From assembly GCA_036936605.1 (NCBI GenBank), contig JAUPFV010000001.1, positions 318,520,250-318,584,249 on the forward strand: a DNA stretch of 64,000 bases, given 5' to 3'. This document shows, piece after piece, positions 44,520 to 54,868 of this stretch (position 1 is the stretch's first letter; every line of letters begins with the position of its first letter). The translations under genes were made by a program, and so were the position numbers. The notes beneath the pieces were generated by a model. That model did not search any database. It saw nothing but the letters and a program-made list of their open reading frames with translations, and was not told where the DNA came from. Source of the DNA: Limnanthes douglasii subsp. nivea. Lineage: Eukaryota; Streptophyta; Magnoliopsida; Brassicales; Limnanthaceae.

Positions 44520-45003
44520 CATTTGTGTAAATATTTACTTGTTTAAACATCCATGTAAATATTTAGGGGCATACTCTTTCCTCCCTGGTGGCACAGGGAG
44601 GTTTTAATGAGGTGTCCGAGCTTTTAAATGAAATTCGATGCCTTCTTAAAAATTTTCCAAGTGTTTTAAATTTTGTTCTTTATCACACTATCCGGATTGA
44701 AATAACTGAGGGCTATTTAAACTCTAGCCGGAGAACTTAAACACTCTCACTATGAAATAATTAAAGGCTATTTAAACTCTAGCCATCAAAATTGGAACAA
44801 ACAATGAAAGAAGATGAGATTTGTGAAAAACAGAAACATTCATTAAAATAATTTAAAGTGCCTTGGCCTTCCAAGGACTTTTGAGTAGTTGAAGTAAGAA
44901 CAAAAAACCTATCCGGTCAGATACCGGACACAATTACAAAAAGAATGCCTTGGCCTTCCAAGGACTTTAGTTTCAATAAAAAGTAAACAAAGTAAATCAT
45001 AAG
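44520..45003. other. Element D spacer between convergent pol and antisense gene
   Basis: Non-coding, AT-rich. It contains the two hairpins (listed) and a repeated GGCTATTTAAACTCTAGCC segment at about 44710-44728 and 44767-44785. Confidence 0.6.
44861..44963. repeat. Paired CCTTGG-CCTT-CCAAGG hairpins (element D)
   Basis: CCTTGGCCTTCCAAGG at 44861-44876 and 44948-44963, 87 bp apart as in C. The intervening sequence is less conserved than the hairpins. Confidence 0.8.
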
Positions 45004-47965
45004 TTAAGGTTGAGCCTTTGAAGATGGCTCACCTTCATCTACCTTCTTTCCCTTAGGATCGTCTTTCTCTTCGACAATTTTCTCCCCGGAGTGTTCTTCA
45101 TCATCTGAGGAATCACTTGAGTAGCCATACCTGTCGCCTTCGGCCATCGTGTGGTAGGGGAGGTCTTCAGGCTCAACATGAAGCCATAAGTCCCCTAGGT
45201 TCTTCTTTGGAAACTTTTCATGGAAAAGTAGAACCATGTCAGACCTCACCTTGGCAAGCAATTGCTCCTCGCTTTTGATCATCTGGTTGGCATAAGCATT
45301 GATCTTAGCTTGGATCTTGGCCTCCTGCTCCTGTAGCAAAGTGGTTTTCTCCTCAGCAGCCTTAGACACTGTATTCTCAAGAGAGATTTTGTCATTGGTC
45401 AGGTTGGTGATGATTTGATCCTTGGCTTTAGATTCTCCCTTTGAGGTGTTAAGGTCTTTCTCCAGACCGGACAGCTTCTCCCGGAGACCTCTAATGGTTT
45501 ACTCTAAAGTGGAGACTTTTGTAGTGCTTGCCTTCTGGTCTCTCTTCAACTCCTCGTTTTCTTCTTTTAACATGTCAGCATTGGAAGTGGCAGTGCGAAG
45601 GTCGTCGGACAACTTCTCTTTGTCAGACTTGAGATCTTTGATGATATCAGCCTGGCTCCGAACTTGTCTCTCCAACGCAAGTACAGGCTGCACATTGCTT
45701 AACAAGGAGTGGGCTATAGCGTCCCTTTCACTAGAAACACTAAAAGTCTTACCATTAAAAGTGACTGTGTTGGAGGTGCTTGGAGGAGGGTAAGGCCCAA
45801 CAAAGTCATCTCTGGGGAGATTCAGGAAGTATTCACCGAGCTCACCAAGACCGGTGATGTCTACTCCATCGACGTTGATACCTCCCCCCCCCCCCCCACC
45901 TTATCACTATGAAAGTCGCCCGGAATCTCCTCGGCATGCATTGGGTCAGCAGGGTCAGCATGGGCAGAAGGCTCCGGAGCCCGGAGAGAAAGCTCGTCTC
46001 CCTTAGACGTGTTCTTCTTCTTAGCCTCCCGGTCTGTGCCTTCGCTTCCCTGTTTACGATTCCTCTTAGAATCCCTTGAAGGTTTTGGGAGGTTCGCTTC
46101 CTGTTTCTCAGTCTCTTGCTCTACCACTTCCAGGAGAGCAGCATCAATTTGGCTCTGGGCTGGCCTCTCCGGATCTGTTGGAGCATCCTTCTCTGCATCA
46201 GGAGGGTTAGCATCACCCACCACCTTTTTGCCCTTCTTCTTCTTGCCTTTCATCTTGCTCGGGGCTTTGGCCCGGCCTGGCAAGAAGAGTGTCCCATCTG
46301 GTTCATGGGTCCTCCTAAGCACAACATCTGGAGAAGGCTGGGTGGTGAGCTCCTCCCAGGTCAAGTCTCTCTGACCTGTGGTGTTCCACAGGTGAGATCT
46401 TGCCAAATTTACACTAGTGAAAGCAGCGTGGAATCGGTTCCCCCAATTCTCAGCAGCCCAGGCATTAATCTTGCCACAAGTTATCTGCTCGGCTTTCTGA
46501 TAGCCACTGAACTCCTTTGGCAGTTCTGATAAGACAAAAGTAAGACAAATTAGTATAAACTAAGTCTAAAAAGAAAAGAGAAGAGAGAAAAATGCGAGAT
46601 ACTTACGGTCACTCCTCCATCTACTTCTGAGGAGGCTTGGGTTCTCTCCGGATTTTATCTTCCTGTCGTTCTCCCAGGCGCCACTAACAAATAGGAACTA
46701 AGTCCTCCAGTTCCTCTCCGCCTCCAGCAGATCATCCACAACCTTGAAGTCATCCCCATATTGAAATGGTAGAAGGGGATATGGTGGTTTTTGCACAGGC
46801 TGGCCACTGCAGCAAACTCCTCCATTGGCAGAGGGATCCCGGACAGCCTTGATGCCATGATACATGACATAAGGGTATACCAAGCGTTGGGGCTCAGCTG
46901 GCTCGGGCAAAGTTTGATCAGATGGAAGTATCTGACAATCTCTGGGTCTAGTAGAAACCTGAGCCCCCCAGTGGAACAGCTCCGTAAACATGACCACTTC
47001 ACTCAGCTTGCAGTCCATGGGGGTCTCCGGGTGTATAGGAATCTTGATCTTTACATTTTCTGGAATGCCCCACTTCGTACGCATCCTGCCTAGCTCGGAA
47101 GTGTGGATGAATGCGTAGTTGATTTTTTGTAAGGAGAGGAGATAATTAACGCTGACCTTGTGAAAACAAGGCCCCACTCTTCCTTCCAGGCTCTCCGGCA
47201 GATCCGGATGCCTCAAGTACAATTTCTCCTTGCCTTTATCCTTCTTGGCAACTATTTCTTTGCTGGTCTGACCGGAGGGCTCAGACTCAAACGGGGCCTC
47301 TTCAACAGAGTCCTCCATCACTTCCTCCATGATTGTTGAAGGGATTTCAGCAGCTGTAGTGGGGGAGGGTTCAAACTTGACTCAGTCTTGTCTCCGGACT
47401 GATGGGCCTCAGTGCCCCTTTGATTTCTGCTCTCCGGTAGAGTGTCTGGAGTAGAAGTTTCTGGTTTGAGGTTTAGATTGGGGCCCTCCGGTCCGGACAG
47501 CCTGTCCTTGGGGGCTTTAATTGGCACCTCTGATCCGGTGCTACTGTCCTTTTCCCCCGACCTTGAGGGAGTGTTTTTAGTCCCCTGGCCTTTAACCAAC
47601 CGGCCTTTCCTCCTGTCGACCAGCTTCTCAGGAGAGTGCTCCGTATCCGATCCTATTGCAATAAAGGGAGAAGGTTTTCTGAGGCTAGTGGCTGTAACTC
47701 CTGGCTCGACAGCAGGCTCCGATTCCTGAACTGAGGAACCATAGATTATGGGGGAGATGTTGGTTTGAAATAGTTTTCTAGGCTTAGTGCCTTTGGAAGA
47801 GGAAGAGCCACGATCTGACTCAGAAACAGAGGTGTTTGATCTATCAACAGGCAAGGTGGGCAACCCTGCTGCGATCCGTCTATCTCTTTCGACTTTTTGA
47901 GCTTTCTCTAACTCAGAAAGGTTGAGCCACCCGCCTTTGACAAGAGCGTTCCTCGTTGTAAACAT
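45004..47965 (-). pseudogene. Element D antisense gene: coiled-coil protein, broken
   Basis: The ATG at 47965 starts MFTTRNALVKGGWLNLSELE, colinear with C. Exon 1 (47965-46607) has the domain RHPDLPESLEGRVGPCFHKV and LDPEIVRYFHLIKLCPSQLS. The intron is 46606-46526 (81 nt, phase 1). Exon 2 has the KMKGKKKKGKK linker, coiled coil and acidic tail ending EGEPSSKAQP. Breaks: frameshifts near 47365, 46965 (run of C) and 46755, a stop near 46700, a long C run at about 45883-45898 that shifts the frame, and a TAA near 45499. Most changes are in homopolymers or are point stops, so the decay looks recent. Confidence 0.85.
46526..46606 (-). other. Conserved intron of the element D antisense gene
   Basis: Minus-strand donor C|GTAAGTATC and acceptor CTTATCAG|AACTGCC; joining gives C|AA, phase 1. 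Length 81 nt against 83 in C. Confidence 0.8.
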
Positions 47966-48063
47966 AAACTATCAAGCAAAGTTTTGGCTTTAGAGAGAGA
48001 AAGCTTTGAGAGATTTTGCAGAGTAAATTTGAAGGAGATGGTAAAACTATAGAAAGTAAGTTT

Positions 48064-48243
48064 GTATTTATAGTAAATCTGAAAAAGGAAGTTGATTCCT
48101 AGGAGAATTCGAAAAGTTTGGCAATGATTAAAAGACGGTGCTGATGTCACCACCTTTAATTAAGAGGTTGCTTTTCGAAGAAGGTGGGTTCGAAATTCAA
48201 GGTGAAAAAACGGCTGAAGCAACCAATCAGAGAGTGACACGTG
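48064..48243 (-). promoter_or_regulatory. Promoter of the element D antisense gene (TATA, G-box, CCAAT)
   Basis: Minus-strand CTATAAATAC (48073-48064) lies about 100 bp before the ATG at 47965. CACGTG (48238-48243) within GACACGTGTC lies about 166 bp further upstream, with CCAAT on the plus strand near 48222. Spacing equals that in C. Confidence 0.65.
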
Positions 48244-48398
48244 TCCCACGAACTCTGGCAAAAACCGTTTTGAATTCGTACAGCTTTATATGTCCGGATA
48301 AACTTATAGCCCGAATTGATAGACCTGTCCGGATAAAAATTACCCCTGATGTCGGACTGTTTTTCAGGTCTTAAACAAAAGTATTTGCACAAACACCT

Positions 48399-48412
48399 AA
48401 AAAAGGGGCTCC
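48399..48412 (+). other. Element D polypurine tract
   Basis: AAAAAAGGGGCTCC directly before the 3' LTR. Confidence 0.75.
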
Positions 48413-48822
48413 TGATGAGTCCGGATCCTGCATACTCCCCGGACAAGGACAGATCGGTCCAAGCTCTCCGGACCGAACAGACCACTTCGAACGCTCTGAC
48501 CATAGGACTGTTCGAACTATGACAAAAGTACTAAAAAACCTAAACACTTCTTGACTAAACTACTTGCTCTCCTACTTAAGAGCTCATGGGTCTTTAAACA
48601 TGACCTGGGTCCATTTAAACATGACCCGAAAGCCCATAAGGGCCCAAACATGAGGGTATAAATACCCAACCACCTGCATTAAGTGTGGGTAATGAGAATT
48701 AACTGCTACTAGCCAGCTTAATTATCTCTCTACTCTCTACACTAAATACACAACACCCACATACTACTGTTAAACACCAACCAAATTACAAGCCTACCCT
48801 CAGGCGATAAATATCCACACCA
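48413..48822 (+). repeat. Element D 3' LTR (410 bp)
   Basis: Matches 38408-38817 with about nine differences. Followed by the TSD AATAC (48823-48827). Confidence 0.95.
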
Positions 48823-48827
48823 AATAC

Positions 48828-51103
48828 AACCCACTAGTGTCAAATGAAAGACTATAATTTTTACGAATATAGGGAAATGAGAAAGAAATACAATCTATTA
48901 GTGAAAGGGGAGAATGAAAAAATAATAAGGTAAAAGTAAAAAATTAACCGTTGTTAATCCGTTGCAACGAGATACGTTTTGTAATAAAATATTACATCCA
49001 TTGTAAATCTATTGTAATAACTGATCCAAATTTGACTTCACGAATCAAAACAAGTCCCTTTGTAAATTTATTACAAATTTATTGTTAATGATAATCGATT
49101 AGCAACAAATTAGATGACGGGTTGTAAAATATTGTTTCTTTAGTTACACCCATTGCAATTCATATTTTTTTTATCTTTCCAATATTTGTAATGTTGATCT
49201 ACCATTGATTTACAATTAAAGAGGATATACAAATTGATATTTTTTATTTTATTTTCGTGTATAAAGTTTTTTGGTGAGCAAAACATTTTTTAAAATTTAT
49301 TTTTATGTTTTCTTTATATTCTTCATATTTAATATTTATATTTGATATCTAAAATGACAACATTATTGTAATATTTATGCTTTTTTTTATATTGAAACTC
49401 AAATCATATACTAAATTGAAACAATTTTTTCATAAAGTCATCACATGTGGAGATCATAAGTCTATATATATTTTGTTTTGCAAAAACCTGTATATTTACG
49501 GTTTTTAGTAATATCTATAATATATCTTATATGTGTTAAATCACTTTCATAATGCGATTATTTTCTATGTAATCTACTACTTAATATTTGATTATTTATA
49601 ATAATACTAATAATAATAATAGTCTAATAGTTAATTAAACATGTTTAAGCTATAAATTGGTAACTTAGAGTTTATGATCGGTTAACATTTTAAAATTTAT
49701 AAAAAACTTATTTTGGAGATTATGTAGATCTAAATTTTGATTTTTAACATTTATAGTAAAACATATATCGTGTATTATACGGTTTTATAAGTATATTATA
49801 AGGTTCTTATGACTTATGAATATATTATAAACTATATTTTTATAGTAAAACATATATCTTATGCTATTTTTGTTGGATCTTTCACCTACAAGTTTTGAAT
49901 CTTTGTTGATAACTTATAAAACCAATTTTACTTTTCATTTTAAAATTAATTTAAATAATATTATTACTCAATATACTAACTTTCTATTTATCTTTCTTTA
50001 TTTTTTCATCCAAATATATAAGCATTTGATTGTTTCCAGGTGACGCCACTCAAAATTGTCTGGATAAAAGATGGTGCATTTACGATAAATAACAACCGGA
50101 CTTCACAAAATTCTCGTCGATATATGATTTTTAGACAATAACCATTAACATATTTTTTTTAATAAAAACTATTCTTTGATGACGATTAAGTACAATGTGA
50201 ATCCCGAGTGATGGATACAATAATGATTTTTTTCTGGTTTATCAAAGAATGAATTGAGTAATTAAAAAGAAACAATATATTTTGACTATAAAAACAAATC
50301 ATAACCCAATTCACAAAATCATTGTATTTCTCTTTCTAACTTTAGAAACAAACCTTAACTGAGTTCACAAAATTTAGATTTAATAATACATAAATAATAA
50401 CAAAAATGATCTCTCTAACTTTAGATAAAAACCTAACCCAATTCACCAAATTCAGATTTCAATAACACCCTGGTAAAGAAAACAACAAATTAGAACAAAA
50501 ACAATATATATAAAAGAGAAAACACCAAAAGAATAAAACGAAGATTTCTAAATAAAATAAAATAATATATTTATAATTATAGTGTTAAAATGATGAGTTT
50601 AGTTGGTTTCATATAACGTGTTTCATTATAAAAAATCTTCTTTTATTTTATTTGTAATACATTATTTTATTAGTAATACATAATTAAGATATGAATAAAT
50701 AGACCCGGTTTTCCTTAGTTTATATTATGTGATTCTAAACAATAAGATTCTAGATATTAAGAAACAATAATTATATAAACATAAATATAATATTTAGTAC
50801 TACAATATTTGTGGATGATAAGAACACATAAGTTGTACATAAAGATTTTTATGATGAGAGATATAACCAAGTATTTTATAAGGGTATTTCTTAGAAAATG
50901 ATAAAAATATCCAAAAAGTAGTGAGGAATCCAACAAAAACAATATGAGATCTAACAATGATAGCTCGAACAAAACGAGAATGAGATATAAATTAGTCTAA
51001 CTATAAATACATGTAAAAAAAGGTTTATTATTTTACAACACTCTTACAAAAAAATATACTTAGTTATTCATTATTGAATTTAAATAATATATTTCTAAAT
51101 GTG
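48828..51103. other. AT-rich intergenic stretch without supported genes
   Basis: Low-complexity AT-rich DNA. Around 48950-49160 there are several TTGTAAAT/TTGTAATA-type motifs in both orientations that could be subterminal repeats of a worn DNA element, but no ends were found. Confidence 0.5.
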
Positions 51104-51117
51104 ATCAAGTAGATGTT

Positions 51118-51335
51118 TTTTTTTCGGAGGGAACCCGCAGCCGCTACTCAGAGTGCAATGAGTGCGCACAGGGTAAACCCTCAGTCTGACGCGATAGCCT
51201 GCAAACCAACGCCAGAAGGTAAACCACACAAGGTGACAGGCTCAGCCGAGAAAGCGTATGTAGAGGGACTCGAACTCATGACCTTTTGGTCATAAGAATG
51301 CCATACTCAACCAACTCGGCTACCCCCTTCGGGGC
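51118..51335 (-). mobile_element. tRNA-derived SINE, copy 1
   Basis: On the minus strand it reads GGGGGTAGCCGAGTTGGTTG (box A, TAGCCGAGTTGG), then AGTTCGAGTCCC (box B), a tRNA-unrelated body, and a short A tail (plus-strand T run near 51118). It is flanked by a perfect 14-bp duplication, ATCAAGTAGATGTT (51104-51117 and 51336-51349). These are the marks of a SINE copied by LINE machinery from an RNA polymerase III transcript. The open frame inside it is fortuitous. Confidence 0.93.
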
Positions 51336-51527
51336 ATCAAGTAGATGTTCTACATCATCAATTGAAAACATCTATCTTTCAAGTATATTATAAATATTAT
51401 ATCTCATATCATTTGATTCTTACTTCTCTTGTGAATTTTAGTATGTTATTAAAAAACTGCCAATGATCATCTATAGTTGACTAAATAGGAAAAAAAGTTT
51501 CTAATTTTGTATATTTTTATTATATAG

Positions 51528-52769
51528 TAGGCATGAACATTTTTACCAAAATCTAAGAACCAAACTGAACCAAAATAAAAAATTTAGTTTGATTTCGGTT
51601 ACTTCGCAATACATGATCGGTTCACATTTAACTATCCATGGTTCTCGGTTCAGTTTAGTTAAAAATCGAAAATCGATAGAAACCGAGAGAACCAAAACTA
51701 GTTCCAAGTTTATGAGGTTTTTCTTTATTGATTTCTTTTTATTCTTCTACCTAGAAGTGTTACCGATTATTTTTGCATTAATTTATTTACACTCGTATTA
51801 TATATTTTTTATACATTCTCATTCATTTTAGTTATGTAAGTTCTTCAATTTTTCGTTTATTCATGATTATTATAGATTAATTTGTTGATTTTAAGGGGTT
51901 GTATTGTTTTTTATTAGTTTTAATATTTTAAGTGATTTCGGTGTTATTTCTTAAAAGTTTGTTTATTTATACTAGTATCTCTCAACTATTGTTTGTGTTA
52001 TGCTAAACAAAATACTAAACCTCGAGTTCACGTTGACTTTATTTTGTTTTAAATACATAGATGAATAAGATAAGCGCGTTGCTTAATATATTTTATGGCA
52101 ATGATAATTACTGCTAGATTAGTAGGATTTTGTTCGAGGTGGCTACTTTTATCTATTAATTTGGATTGTTGAGTTTTACTTATGGATTTTTTGTGACTGA
52201 ATTGTTATTTTTTTAAACTACGTTCAATGACGGAAAATAGATTTCACAATTGACTTTCTTTACTTTAGCTTAAATAATATTCACTGATTTATGGATGGTA
52301 TAAAGTTGAAGAAGAGAAATGAGTTTCATTTTTTTTGGAATAATTTCTTCTTGATATGCTTGTCGGATTTCAGATCGATTTTATTACTCTATCTATAAAA
52401 TATAAGTATTTCAAGTTGAATATATTCATGAACATGTTGGCGGGTTTTTGTTTTTTACTTTATATATTTAATTGTATTTGTGTTTATTTATTAAAATTAT
52501 AATATAAAAAATATAACAAGTGATCCATCTACCAAGCAGATCGAGGAAGTTGCATTTGATGTTTTGAAAGAAGATAAGAAAAAATTGTTGGAAGATATAG
52601 AATCTTAAAAAAATCGGATTTGATTGGAATCGATTATTTACGGTTCTCATATCAATATAGGAGGACCAAATTAACCAAATTCTACTCGGTTCTCAAATGG
52701 TTACTAGTTTTTAATAACCGAAAATTCCAACCCGGATCAAACAACCGTAGAACTCAATGTCCATGTCTA
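51528..52769. mobile_element. Non-autonomous hAT-like DNA transposon, 1242 bp
   Basis: The left end is TAGGCATGAACATT and the right end, reverse-complemented, TAGACATGGACATT (12 of 14 match). Flanks TTATATAG (51520-51527) and TTATATAC (52770-52777) form an 8-bp duplication with one mismatch, the length typical of hAT elements. Inside both ends are repeated CGGTTCTC/GAGAACCG-type motifs, common as subterminal binding sites. I see no transposase; the interior has only short frames. Confidence 0.75.
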
Positions 52770-53250
52770 TTATATACTAATAACATGTGTTTGTCGATCT
52801 TTAAAATAAACTATTGTTTTTCTTATAAAATTTGTTGATAACAAAATTTGTAGAAAATTAAACTTAAGATTTTGTTTTAGATTTTTAATTTGTTTAAATT
52901 TTAATTTATTATTATTTTTTAATTAATAAATTACTATTTTCAAATCGTTATCTTTTGTTTTGTTTTTATTATAATTTGTATGTTATTTTCTTATCCATAT
53001 AAAATTTTGATGTTATTTATCAATTCTTATATGATTATTTATTTTTATCCTATTCTTCAACATATTTACTAATTACAATAATTATTTAATTTTGTTTGTG
53101 CACGCATAAATATGAGTTTTCAAGATTATGCATATATTTAGTGGATGTGTTTCTTTCGACATAGTTTTATAATATATTTCACTAAAATTTATATTGGAAA
53201 ACAAATTTTCTATTATGAAAATATACATAACGTATAAAGTTATAACTTTT

Positions 53251-53280
53251 AGAGCCCCAAGGGTAGTGGTAAGAGTGTTT
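53251..53280 (+). repeat. Extra, diverged SINE head upstream of SINE copy 2
   Basis: AGAGCCCCAAGGGTAGTGG plus 11 bases precedes a second AGAGCCCCCAAGGGGTAGCC. It lies inside the target duplication, so it belongs to the inserted unit. It resembles the start of a tRNA-related SINE but diverges after GGGTAG. Confidence 0.55.
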
Positions 53281-53502
53281 AGAGCCCCCAAGGGGTAGCC
53301 GAGTTGGTTGAGTATGACATTCTTATGACCAAAAGGTCATGAGTTCGAGTCCCTCTACATACGCTTTCTCGGCTGAGCCTGTCACCTTATGTGGTTTACC
53401 TTCTGGCGTTGGTTTGTAGGCTATCGCGTCAGACTGAGGGTTTACCCTTTGCGCACTCATTGCACTCTGAGTAGCGGCTGCGGATTCCCTCCGAAAAAAA
53501 AA
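53281..53502 (+). mobile_element. tRNA-derived SINE, copy 2
   Basis: Box A (TAGCCGAGTTGG), box B (AGTTCGAGTCCC), body and A tail are nearly identical to copy 1, with only a handful of substitutions. A long imperfect target duplication flanks it: ATAACGTATAAAGTTATAAC before (from 53227) and ATAACGTATAAAATTATAAC after (from 53503), each followed by TTTT. It is in plus orientation, opposite to copy 1. Confidence 0.93.
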
Positions 53503-53570
53503 ATAACGTATAAAATTATAACTTTTTTCAAGTAATGAAAGAAAAAAACGTGAAATAATAGCAAAAACAT

Positions 53571-53590
53571 ATTATATATATATATATATT
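53571..53590. repeat. (TA)n microsatellite
   Basis: A run of about ten TA units within AT-rich DNA. Confidence 0.8.
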
Positions 53591-54239
53591 ATAATTATAA
53601 ATTATTTTCATGTATGATATTTTTTATATTTATATATATATAATGTAAAATTAGTGTTTTCACAATAATAATTTTCGGTACATAACAATTTTTTATATGA
53701 ATATAATATGATAATAAATAATAATAATTTTAATTGTTAGATTTTAAAGTTATAGAATTTTCTATTACCACACTCAAAAGTGAGTTTTAATCTAATATTT
53801 TACTGAAACTGGACTATTACCTATAAATTTATAGCTAAATTATAAAGATTAGCAAAACTATAAACATAAAAATATTTAAATTGATTTTTTCATTTCTCAT
53901 CAACTACTTTGGTAACTCTCACTAATTGATTTTAATTGGGTTATTAGTTTAAAATTGATTTTTTCAAAATGTATTAAATAAAATAAAAATAGTTTTACAA
54001 CTATATGGGAGATATTCTGATGGTTGGTTAGAATAGCAAAAACACAGACCGTATTAAGTAAAATGACCATATTTAGTTAAATAAGTACAATAAAGAAGTA
54101 AAAAAATACAATCACAAAAGAAGAAACTAGTCCGACAGGGGATCCGAGAATACCGAAATGACAAAAAAAATTAACCAAAATGGAGGGGTGGTTGCAAGCA
54201 AAAACAACAAACACAAAAAATTAAGCTAGAAGAATTATA

Positions 54240-54868
54240 GGGCTTAAATCGGACATGCAACTTTGGTGTCATGGAACTTGAACCGGAGGTCTGAGAGTAT
54301 GCAGTGAGATACCGCAGTGGTAGGGGAGGTGGATAAGCTAACTATTATAACAATCTCCTTACTCCATATATGGTAGACAATAGAAGTAAAGCAATCATGC
54401 AAAAGGTTTCAAGAGTTGGAGGGAGGTCAGTTTGAGGCCATTAAGATCCAGGAAGCCCAAATGTTATTTGACTTTAAAAAAACCAAGCTTGGAGCTTGTG
54501 AAAACCCAAATGTTCTGAGTGAGAGTGTAGTTATAGAGGATATGATTGGTAGTTTCAGAATCAAAATTGCATCACACACAATTTGAGGTGGTGTTTAAAC
54601 CTCGGCTTAAAAGCATATCATGGGTAGAAAGTTCATCTTGGATAGCAAGCCAAATGATGATAGTGACGAAGAATATTAAGTTTCTACCATACTAATCATG
54701 CCCATCCGACACAAGGGATGAGCGTATGAATGATGTGGTAAATGTCATTGATCGCAAACTTGTTGAAACTAGTTTTAATAATCCATAGGTGGACGTCCTT
54801 TTTGATAATGTTGAGGGGGGGGGGGAGAGAAAAAAATGAGATTATTTATCTCATAGTGATTGATGTAG
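54240..54868 (-). pseudogene. L1-like LINE remnant, 3' part
   Basis: On the minus strand blocks resemble the C-terminal zinc-binding part of plant LINE ORF2. Examples are a WLAIQDELST-like stretch near 54650-54620, a cysteine followed by TTNHILYN near 54580-54540, then W and IW-type residues. Many stops are present. It is the continuation of the LINE at 57.8-59.6 kb, separated by element E. Its border with E is marked by a run of 11-12 G at about 54818. Confidence 0.6.

Larger units (their letters stand above)
38408..48822 (+). mobile_element. Element D: full-length Tat-lineage Ty3/gypsy retrotransposon, sister of C
   Basis: Two 410-bp LTRs (38408-38817 and 48413-48822), a perfect 5-bp TSD AATAC (38403-38407 and 48823-48827), PBS, gag-protease, pol, convergent antisense gene and PPT make a 10,415-bp element. 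It is colinear with C along its whole length. LTRs differ at about nine positions by eye. It has more coding breaks than C. Confidence 0.97.

Noticed and set aside
48950..49200. CACTA transposon end
   Set aside because: CACTAGTG near 48832 and TTGTAAAT-type motifs are suggestive, but no opposite end or 3-bp duplication was found.
51250..51330. A possible tRNA gene (box A and box B, TTCGAGTCC)
   Set aside because: The boxes are the head of a SINE: a body, A tail and target duplication follow, and a near-identical copy with its own duplication lies at 53.3 kb. No complete cloverleaf is needed.
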